From Phycisphaerae bacterium (lineage in GTDB: Bacteria > Planctomycetota > Phycisphaerae > Sedimentisphaerales > Anaerobacaceae), in NCBI GenBank assembly GCA_030615025.1, contig JAUXAB010000017.1, forward strand, positions 1 through 59,586: 59,586 bases of DNA, read 5' to 3'. The notes under the pieces were generated by a model. That model saw only the letters and a program-made list of their open reading frames with translations. It searched no databases and was not told the origin of the DNA. Within the stretch, counting starts at the first letter, position 1. Each line of letters begins with the position of its first letter. Below are positions 53,632-59,586 of the stretch, in pieces. The position numbers and the translations under genes were made by a program.

Positions 53632-54033
53632 ATGCTCAGAGCAAAAGACATTATGACCGAAAATATAATCAGCGTAAGAAAAGACACCCCAATATATGAG
53701 GCCGTGGAGCTTATGGTGAAACATGGCATATCGGGTATGCCCGTGGTCGAAGATGATATGACTTTGGTGGGGATTCTTTCAGAAAAAGATGTGATAATAT
53801 TGGTCTACGGAAAAGAAGATGATGAGAATAAAACAGTTAATGATTTTATGACACAACCTGCAGTTCACTTTGACGAGGACGAAAGTTTGCTGGATATTTG
53901 TGACTTTTTGAGGAAGAACATTTTTAGAAGAGTGCCGATCACATCAAAAGAAAAACTGGTTGGCATTATCAGCATAAAAGATGCCCTTGAATATATTCTC
54001 GAGCTAAGGCGGGAAAGTGCTGGCAGCGGCTAA
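53632..54033 (+). CDS. two-CBS-domain protein
   Basis: A 133-residue protein consisting of a CBS pair: KDIMTENIISVRKDTPIYEA ... GISGMPVVEDDMTLVGILSE and DFMTQPAVHFDEDESLLDIC ... RRVPITSKEKLVGIISIKD. CBS pairs bind adenosine nucleotides and regulate enzymes or channels. ATG 53632 is used with GGGAGA upstream; GTG 53629 adjoins it. No fused effector domain is present and the neighbours do not name a partner. Confidence 0.85.
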   Translation: MLRAKDIMTENIISVRKDTPIYEAVELMVKHGISGMPVVEDDMTLVGILSEKDVIILVYGKEDDENKTVNDFMTQPAVHFDEDESLLDICDFLRKNIFRRVPITSKEKLVGIISIKDALEYILELRRESAGSG

Positions 54034-54201
54034 ATTCTCTCCTGCGCTTCCGGTTTTTTATTTAGCCGGAAAGAGGGCTCCCAGCCTCACAATTAGTCTC
54101 TGGTCACTACTCACTATTCCTCCTCCCTCTTGCCAATAGATACCCTATTTTGTATAATTCCCCCAACTTTCAATTAACACCGTTTTTGCAGGAAAGCTTA
54201 A

Positions 54202-54747
54202 ATGCCTCTATCGAGCGTGAAAAAGAGCAGTGCGCCGAGCAAGGTCGACCGTGCAGCAGAAATCTTCTCCGAATACGGAGATTTTATTCGCGCGGTTATT
54301 CGTTACCAAGTCGGCAATGATGCCCAGGCAGATGATCTGTTCCAGGATTTCTTCGTTTCTCTTGTCTCCAGGCCTATACCTGCAGGCATCCAAAATATCA
54401 AAAGCTATCTCTATAGGGCGATAACCAATGATATTGTTGACGCTGCTCGTCGGGTGGAGAAGTGCAAAACTCTAATGCATAAATATGGCGAGTGTCTTGA
54501 TTATTCCATCAACAAAAGCACTCCGGAAAACGCCTTAATTAAAAAAGAAGAAATAAATAAGATGTTCAAGCTTATTGAGGGGCGGTTGCGGCACAGCGAA
54601 GCTCAAGCGATTATGTTCCGGTTTTGGAATAACTTTAGTATCAAAGAAGTAGCAAAGAAAATGCATGTGAACAATAGAACCGTCAGCAGGTATATCTCCG
54701 TAGGATTACGTAAGGCTCGTCAATTTTTTAACAGTAAAACAAGGTAA
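54202..54747 (+). CDS. ECF RNA polymerase sigma factor
   Basis: A 181-residue sigma-70 family protein with region 2 (GNDAQADDLFQDFFVSLVSR, then IKSYLYRAITNDIVDAARR) and region 4 (RHSEAQAIMFRFWNNFSIKE, VAKKMHVNNRTVSRYISVGL). GGAAAG precedes the ATG. The anti-sigma-like gene starts six bases after its stop, the standard pairing. It probably responds to a signal held by that membrane protein. Confidence 0.87.
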   Translation: MPLSSVKKSSAPSKVDRAAEIFSEYGDFIRAVIRYQVGNDAQADDLFQDFFVSLVSRPIPAGIQNIKSYLYRAITNDIVDAARRVEKCKTLMHKYGECLDYSINKSTPENALIKKEEINKMFKLIEGRLRHSEAQAIMFRFWNNFSIKEVAKKMHVNNRTVSRYISVGLRKARQFFNSKTR

Positions 54748-54752
54748 TTAGA

Positions 54753-56438
54753 ATGATTGCTCCCAACCCCAATTTGTTATGCAAACAGGCTGTACTGTAT
54801 TATTATGACTTTCTCTGTGACGAAAGCCGCGCACTTATTCCAGAGTCTGTTGTTAATCACGTTGAACAGTGCCAACACTGCCGGGAACAGATAAGCAAAC
54901 TTAAAGCAGCTTTATCACAAGCCGATGATCTTGAATCTGAACAAGGGCAAGTTCGCTCCGCTGTTACGGCCATGCTGAAACTTCACTTTGACTACATTGG
55001 CAAGCCTGTAACTTGTAATATCGTAAAGCCTTTTCTTCCTTGTTTGTTAGACCCGGCCTTAGAGATTAGAATACCAACACCGATAATAACACATCTGCAC
55101 AATTGTCAAGAGTGCTCTGAAGATTTAGATATAATTCGGTCTCTAAGTCTTAGCCGTAAACAGTTATGTCGGTTAAGCCAGCTATTTGCAGAGAAACCTA
55201 CAGGGAATGATATTAGCTGCTCAAAAGCCAGAGATGCTATCCCAGCGGCGGTGTCAATGGTTTTTAGTGGAATCGATTCAGAAGTTTTGAAACATTTATG
55301 CAAGTGTCCTGTTTGTCGAGGGCTGCTTTACAAAAAACGACAAAAAATTTGCGATAGTTTGCCGGAGGACTCCCAATCTCTGGGATTTCCGTGTGAGTCA
55401 GTTTCGTCAACGGATATTTTTGATTATGTCGTGCCGTACGGCATTGACCCAGCCAAAGACCAATATGCAAAGTTCCGTAAATCGCTTACTTCACACGTAA
55501 CCACTTGCCCAACGTGCCTGGCTAAAATGCAGACCCTGCACGAAACCATTTATTATATTGCTGAAAGGCCTGATTCTGATGTTGTTACAATATACCACAT
55601 AGATGAATCCGCCAAGGCTGAAGCACGCAGCGAATCCGATGAGATTTATGCTGGTTTTCCGATAAGGGTGGAAACAGCAAATCGTGAAGATGAGGTCAAT
55701 ACTGGGCGGTCAGCTTCGACCATTGCTTTTGGCGCTGCCTTGAAAGAAAAAGTCTCAGCAATGAATCTAAAATCCCTGGCCAAAACTGCCGTTGCAGCTG
55801 CGGCAATTATATTAATAGCGGTTGCTTTGTTTTTGAGTACGCAAACGGCCAAAGCAGTTACAATCGATAAGATTTACAAGGCCTTTGTGAAAGTTAAAAA
55901 TGTCCATATCTCGAAGTTTGACGATAAGAAAGAACTGATACAGGAGAGATGGGTGTCACGGGCATTAAATATTTATATGACTAAAACCGGAAAAGAGTTG
56001 GTTCTGTCGGATATTCCTAATGGGGTAAGAAAGAGTAAGCAACTCGGTACGGCCGTAACCGATACAAAGCCATTAACTAACGATGAAGTCGCCGACGTCG
56101 AGAAAAAAATAAGCGGTTCCTTGGGCTTAATGCCATTTTATGATATATCCGAAGTCCCGCTGGATAGGGAATGGAGCCGCATAACTGACAATGGTTTAGA
56201 AGATGTCTCCGAGGGCGTTGAAGTATATGATTTGATATGGACCGAAAAGAAACATGGCGGTTCTGCGGTATTTAAGAAGTGGCGGTTTTTTGTAGATCCC
56301 GAAACAAATCTCCCTCAAAAAACTGAATTTTATGAAAAGTCACCTACCGATAGTGAGTACACTTTGGCCTCGGTAATGGTAGTTGAATACTTGAGCAACA
56401 GTGAAATAAAGGCTCTTATCAAAGACATTGGTTTTTAG
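54753..56438 (+). CDS. membrane anti-sigma-like protein with four zinc-finger modules
   Basis: A 561-residue protein. Four zf-HC2-like modules, each a Cys some 30 residues before an H-x3-C-x2-C, lie in tandem: HVEQCQHC (H36, C40, C43), HLHNCQEC, HLCKCPVC and HVTTCPTC. Anti-sigma factors usually carry one such zinc-binding domain that holds the sigma factor. A single membrane helix follows (about 346-366, TAVAAAAIILIAVALFLST) and then an outside domain of about 195 residues of unknown fold. The array could bind several sigma molecules or give several redox switches. It directly follows the ECF sigma gene. Confidence 0.83.
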   Translation: MIAPNPNLLCKQAVLYYYDFLCDESRALIPESVVNHVEQCQHCREQISKLKAALSQADDLESEQGQVRSAVTAMLKLHFDYIGKPVTCNIVKPFLPCLLDPALEIRIPTPIITHLHNCQECSEDLDIIRSLSLSRKQLCRLSQLFAEKPTGNDISCSKARDAIPAAVSMVFSGIDSEVLKHLCKCPVCRGLLYKKRQKICDSLPEDSQSLGFPCESVSSTDIFDYVVPYGIDPAKDQYAKFRKSLTSHVTTCPTCLAKMQTLHETIYYIAERPDSDVVTIYHIDESAKAEARSESDEIYAGFPIRVETANREDEVNTGRSASTIAFGAALKEKVSAMNLKSLAKTAVAAAAIILIAVALFLSTQTAKAVTIDKIYKAFVKVKNVHISKFDDKKELIQERWVSRALNIYMTKTGKELVLSDIPNGVRKSKQLGTAVTDTKPLTNDEVADVEKKISGSLGLMPFYDISEVPLDREWSRITDNGLEDVSEGVEVYDLIWTEKKHGGSAVFKKWRFFVDPETNLPQKTEFYEKSPTDSEYTLASVMVVEYLSNSEIKALIKDIGF

Positions 56439-56449
56439 CCAACTTTGTT

Positions 56450-57244
56450 TTACTTTGGCAGCCAAAGTGGGGAACGATTACTGTAGTTGCCACCATTTTC
56501 TTCAACAAACAAATCATCTGCCTTGATACGATTTATATGGCCATCTGCATACCCAACGTTTACGCTTTTATTCGGATGGCGGCCATTTATAGCGTCCTGT
56601 TCCTGGCCGGGCCATAAATCTCTTTCAGCGTTGATTTTCAAGCCGGGTATATAAGCGGTATCTTCTATTATAGTGCTACCAAGGGTAATGGAAGGAACAT
56701 CCGTTGCATGCCACCAGGTTATCATACTATAACCACTATCGACCACGAGCAGGGTTTGGCCAGCGTGTAGTATATCTGCTATTGACAAAGGCGTTCCAAT
56801 AAATTCGGCACGGCTTTGCCTGCCTGAGAAGCTTTTGCATATAGACTGGTTGACACCATAATTTCCGCAAAGGATGTTATCTTTAAGCTTCTTATTATTT
56901 ATCCGTCTGGATGGACACCAAACCGCTCGTTTTCTACCTGTGGCTTTTCTGGAATAATCAGATATATGGTTAAACCACCACCATCCTGTTCTGTCGTATT
57001 GAAAATATCCAGGATAACCACCGGGAGGTGGAGTAAGAGTATCATGAAAACCATAAGGGAGGGTTTGGTTTTCGCTTTCGTACATAAACAGACCGACGGT
57101 CAACTGCTTGATATTTGACCTGCATAGAACCACTCTGGCCTGCTGTCTTGAATTCTGCAGTGAAGGGACTAATATGGCCATAACAACTCCAATTATTGAA
57201 ATAACCACGAGCAATTCGACAAGAGTGAAACCTCTGCGTTTCAT
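56450..57244 (-). CDS. prepilin-like protein (GFTLVELLVVIS)
   Basis: A 264-residue protein with leader MKRRGFTLVELLVVISIIGV and the typical C-terminal domain (GRHPNKSVNVGYADGHINRI), as in the many secreted pseudopilin-like proteins of Phycisphaerae. A canonical ATG at 57244 is present, unlike the relative at 41492-42379. It is convergent with the anti-sigma gene (12 bases between stops). The role is unknown; these proteins are probably exported by a type II/IV pilus-like machinery. Confidence 0.85.
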   Translation of the reverse strand: MKRRGFTLVELLVVISIIGVVMAILVPSLQNSRQQARVVLCRSNIKQLTVGLFMYESENQTLPYGFHDTLTPPPGGYPGYFQYDRTGWWWFNHISDYSRKATGRKRAVWCPSRRINNKKLKDNILCGNYGVNQSICKSFSGRQSRAEFIGTPLSIADILHAGQTLLVVDSGYSMITWWHATDVPSITLGSTIIEDTAYIPGLKINAERDLWPGQEQDAINGRHPNKSVNVGYADGHINRIKADDLFVEENGGNYSNRSPLWLPK

Positions 57245-57374
57245 AATGTCTTATTCTATGGTCGCTATTCTCGTAAGTCAACATGGATTAAAACAGCTTC
57301 TCTATTTAACTTGTTTGACTTCCGGGCGCGGTGGTCAGTCACTGCTTCAGATAAGGATGCATATGATTAACCAT

Positions 57375-57409
57375 TAAAAAAGGCAGGTGGGATAAGTACC
57401 CGCCTGCCT
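57375..57409 (-). terminator. rho-independent terminator of the C39-like gene
   Basis: On the minus strand AGGCAGGCGGG pairs with CCCACCTGCCT around ACTTATC-type loop bases and is followed by TTTTTTAATGG. It lies 24 bases beyond the stop of the peptidase-like gene at 57433, so it probably ends that transcript. Confidence 0.75.
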
Positions 57410-57432
57410 GAATTTACCTCGGCGAATTTAAG

Positions 57433-59241
57433 TTAAGCGCATGCCCGCATGTAATAACATGTCCATTCACCTGTTACGTCACAAGCGAAGGGGTTATAAG
57501 GGTCGTTTATACAGGGAGTTTTCGCATACCTAATCATACGGGAGCCCCTGCAACTGCCGCTCTCCGCAGCTTCGCAACCCCACCGTTCAAAGAATACATA
57601 ATAATTGCCCAGGCATTCTCCACCGACATAACTGCAATATATTACATCATATTCCTGAAGGAGCCGGGTGCAGGTATAGCCTACAGCACCGATTATGTTG
57701 CCAAGCTGGTCATCGTCAATTTCCGTAAAGTCGCCTTGTAACTGGATAGGCTGATTGGAAATCAAAAGAGCTGTGCCTTCGGTCCAGCCCATGCCAAAGA
57801 AGTTAATATCGGTGCGATAGTAAAATTTATTGCTCGCCAAATCTACAACCCTTACATATTCATCATCGATACTCCCGAGCACAACAAAATGATTCTTCCC
57901 GGGAATATGCAGAATTACTTCGCAGCCCTCCAAATCCCTAAGAGTTTGAATATCCGTCTTGACGGCACGGCAAAAAAGGCCTAAATCTTGTGCGAATTGC
58001 TTCATTGCATAAAGGTTTGTGTCATTGTTCGGTTCAGTTACCAATTGAGCAAGCTGAGAGTCAGTAACATTCCTGCCTAACTGCGAGACGGCATATTTTA
58101 ATGCTGCCGTTGCGCAGTTTTGGGGCTGTGTACCTTCGGATGCTGCGAAAGCTAATCTTTCAGCTAAGAGCAGGTCAGTGTCGACCATTGGGGAATAGCG
58201 ATACATTGTGGGTTTATCGGTAATGTAAGAGGCGTACTCAACCAATGCATCAGTTTCATACTCAACCTCGAAACTATAAGCTTCGGGAACATTTCCATCT
58301 ATACTGCTTATATCCCATAAGTCACGGGCTAACAATCTATTTGACCCAGCCTCATATCGCTCCATCAAAATGGTTGTAGGAACCCACTTGCCTGATACTA
58401 ATTGGTAATCGGAGTAATGTTTGGAGACGGCCGAATTTCCAGTCCCATTTATTGAACAGGATATTACGGCGTAATCTTTTTCCAGGTCCATTAAAAAGAC
58501 CATTTCTGAGCCATCTGAATTGTTAAGAGTCAGATGTATCTGTGTTTGGCGAGCTACATCTCTCTCGACCGCTGAGGATTCGATAGCAGAAAGGTTTTCG
58601 TAAGTGTAAAAGCCATACCCCCAGGGTATGATGCCAGCCGTTAATGGACCATTGACAACGTGCGGGGTGTCACCTGTTGAGTCAACGATTGCGTGATTGC
58701 CGGGTAAGAAATAAGTGGTGTATTTTTCACCATCCCAGGCAAATATCCGTCTGGCATTCCAATTGAGATTAAACTGCTCGGTCATAAAATTGCCTGCCAG
58801 GTCTGCGCCTGGCTTTACAGAGTCCATACGTGAGTCTACGTTGATTTCCCAGTAAAATCTGTCTCCGTCAAATCTTACGGTCACAGTCGAGTTCATCGTA
58901 TATTCATTGAACAACTCGTGACGGGCATTAAACGGTATGGCATCAAGCTTCATTTTTCGGAGAATTTCGGTTAATTCCGGTTTATCTGGATTGCTTTGAT
59001 ATTCTTGAATTTTCTTACTGATTTGATTCTTGATCTCATTTGGGTCTGTTGTTTTTGGCGCTCTGTATTCTTCGTGGGTCGCTTCAATCACACCTGCGGG
59101 TATCCAGGTCTTTTTTGGTTGGCTTGTTAGTCTTTCAAAGATTTGTAAAATCTCCGTTCTATCCAACTCTCTATCAGCAAAAGCAACACAACTGACAGAC
59201 AATAAGAAAACAACTGCTAATATAATGTGTTTAGTTTTCAT
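57433..59241 (-). CDS. secreted C39-like peptidase with Cys-rich tail
   Basis: A 602-residue exported protein with signal peptide (1-22). Residues 23-350 form a beta-rich domain like those of outer-membrane-lipoprotein-carrier-type proteins (FNARHELFNEYTMNSTVTVR). A C39 peptidase-like domain follows with C376 (QPQNCATAAL), H451 (GKNHFVVLG) and D467 (VRVVDLASN), the order of the catalytic triad. The last ~70 residues hold nine cysteines (from CTRLLQEYDVIYCSY to CYYMRACA), probably disulfide-bonded outside the cell. C39 domains cut double-glycine leaders or act as secreted papain-like enzymes. Its target is unknown. Confidence 0.78.
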   Translation of the reverse strand: MKTKHIILAVVFLLSVSCVAFADRELDRTEILQIFERLTSQPKKTWIPAGVIEATHEEYRAPKTTDPNEIKNQISKKIQEYQSNPDKPELTEILRKMKLDAIPFNARHELFNEYTMNSTVTVRFDGDRFYWEINVDSRMDSVKPGADLAGNFMTEQFNLNWNARRIFAWDGEKYTTYFLPGNHAIVDSTGDTPHVVNGPLTAGIIPWGYGFYTYENLSAIESSAVERDVARQTQIHLTLNNSDGSEMVFLMDLEKDYAVISCSINGTGNSAVSKHYSDYQLVSGKWVPTTILMERYEAGSNRLLARDLWDISSIDGNVPEAYSFEVEYETDALVEYASYITDKPTMYRYSPMVDTDLLLAERLAFAASEGTQPQNCATAALKYAVSQLGRNVTDSQLAQLVTEPNNDTNLYAMKQFAQDLGLFCRAVKTDIQTLRDLEGCEVILHIPGKNHFVVLGSIDDEYVRVVDLASNKFYYRTDINFFGMGWTEGTALLISNQPIQLQGDFTEIDDDQLGNIIGAVGYTCTRLLQEYDVIYCSYVGGECLGNYYVFFERWGCEAAESGSCRGSRMIRYAKTPCINDPYNPFACDVTGEWTCYYMRACA

Positions 59242-59450
59242 AGGTACCTCCTTTGCTTAAATTTGAGTTAGCAAAAAACCGATTTAACGACCTAAAGTAT
59301 CATTCTCAGGCAAAAATTCAGTAATACCGAATGTTCTTTCACTTATTATAGCGGTTCTGAATTATGAAATGTTGATTGTTATTTTTGGGAGATGTGAAAA
59401 TAAGCGTGGTGAAAAACGATACAGGAGACTGAAAGCTTTAACGGCCGGTG

Positions 59451-59586
59451 CTACTCGGTCTTTTCAAGCCAATATTCAACAAACAGCTTCAGGTCATTGG
59501 GGTCAACATCGCCGTCAATGTCGAGGTCAGTTCCTTCACACCAGTTTGGGTCGTTACAATCTACTACCCGCCAGTATGAGGCAAGC
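59451..59586 (-). CDS. C-terminal dockerin end of a gene running off the window
   Basis: The minus strand from the window edge reads without a stop to TAG at 59453-59451: SYWRVVDCNDPNWCEGTDLD, then IDGDVDPNDLKLFVEYWLEK. This is a dockerin-type calcium-binding loop (D-x-D-G-D-V-D-x-x-D-L) at a protein C-terminus. The remainder lies beyond 59586. It is probably a secreted protein like the beta-helix protein in this window. Confidence 0.8.
   Translation of the reverse strand, partial: LASYWRVVDCNDPNWCEGTDLDIDGDVDPNDLKLFVEYWLEKTE

Overview
The window most likely comes from a planctomycete of the Phycisphaerae/Sedimentisphaerales type. This is inferred from style, not from a marker gene: prepilin-like proteins with the GFTLVELLVVIS leader, dockerin-bearing secreted beta-helix proteins, ECF sigma factors with long C-terminal extensions, zinc-binding anti-sigma proteins and a large secreted glycoside hydrolase. 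No rRNA is present, and the only tRNA is a 3' fragment.

The main result is a compact, all plus-strand magnetosome gene cluster at about 5.9-29.6 kb. In order it holds a Cys-rich HTH regulator, a TPR protein (MamA), a LemA protein (MamQ), two MamI-like peptides, two HtrA/MamE proteases (the second with three CxxCH magnetochrome motifs), MamB, a fusion of a dead MamO-type protease, a PDZ domain and a MamN-type ion transporter, a MamL-like peptide, several small anchored proteins, a HEAT-repeat protein, a truncated FeoB G domain joined to FeoA, lysine-rich and glycine-rich membrane-associated proteins, the actin MamK, a zinc ribbon, a second CDF transporter, a P-loop protein, a PAP2 phosphatase, MamM, a CDF paralogue that has lost most metal ligands, a MamP-like PDZ protein and a split CHR transporter. 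An Rrf2 regulator with an IscR-like Cys triplet follows. Many neighbours overlap by ATGA or lie a few bases apart, so most of this is probably one or a few operons. The set covers membrane shaping and sorting (MamI, L, Q, B), protein recruitment (MamA), proteolytic and redox control (MamE pair, magnetochromes), iron transport (MamB/M-type CDFs, Feo-like) and alignment of organelles (MamK).

Left of the cluster is one gene, a secreted GH20 hexosaminidase fused to an (alpha/alpha)6 glycosidase-like domain and a discoidin domain. Right of it (30.2-32.2 kb) is decayed DNA with a truncated tyrosine recombinase and a 35-codon stub of an epimerase. Then, on the minus strand, come a CsgG-like lipoprotein and a 2277-residue coiled-coil protein ending in a kinase-like domain, driven by a promoter flanked by two matching palindromes, and then a prepilin-like gene with no canonical start codon, a 1459-residue beta-helix/dockerin protein and an ECF sigma factor.

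From 50.3 to 53.6 kb there is a small integrated element: a 48-nt tRNA 3' fragment, an integrase, and broken phage-like and ATPase-like genes. The right end holds a CBS protein, an ECF sigma factor with an anti-sigma protein carrying four zinc-finger modules, another prepilin-like protein, a secreted C39-like peptidase with a Cys-rich tail, and the C-terminal dockerin of a gene that runs off the end.
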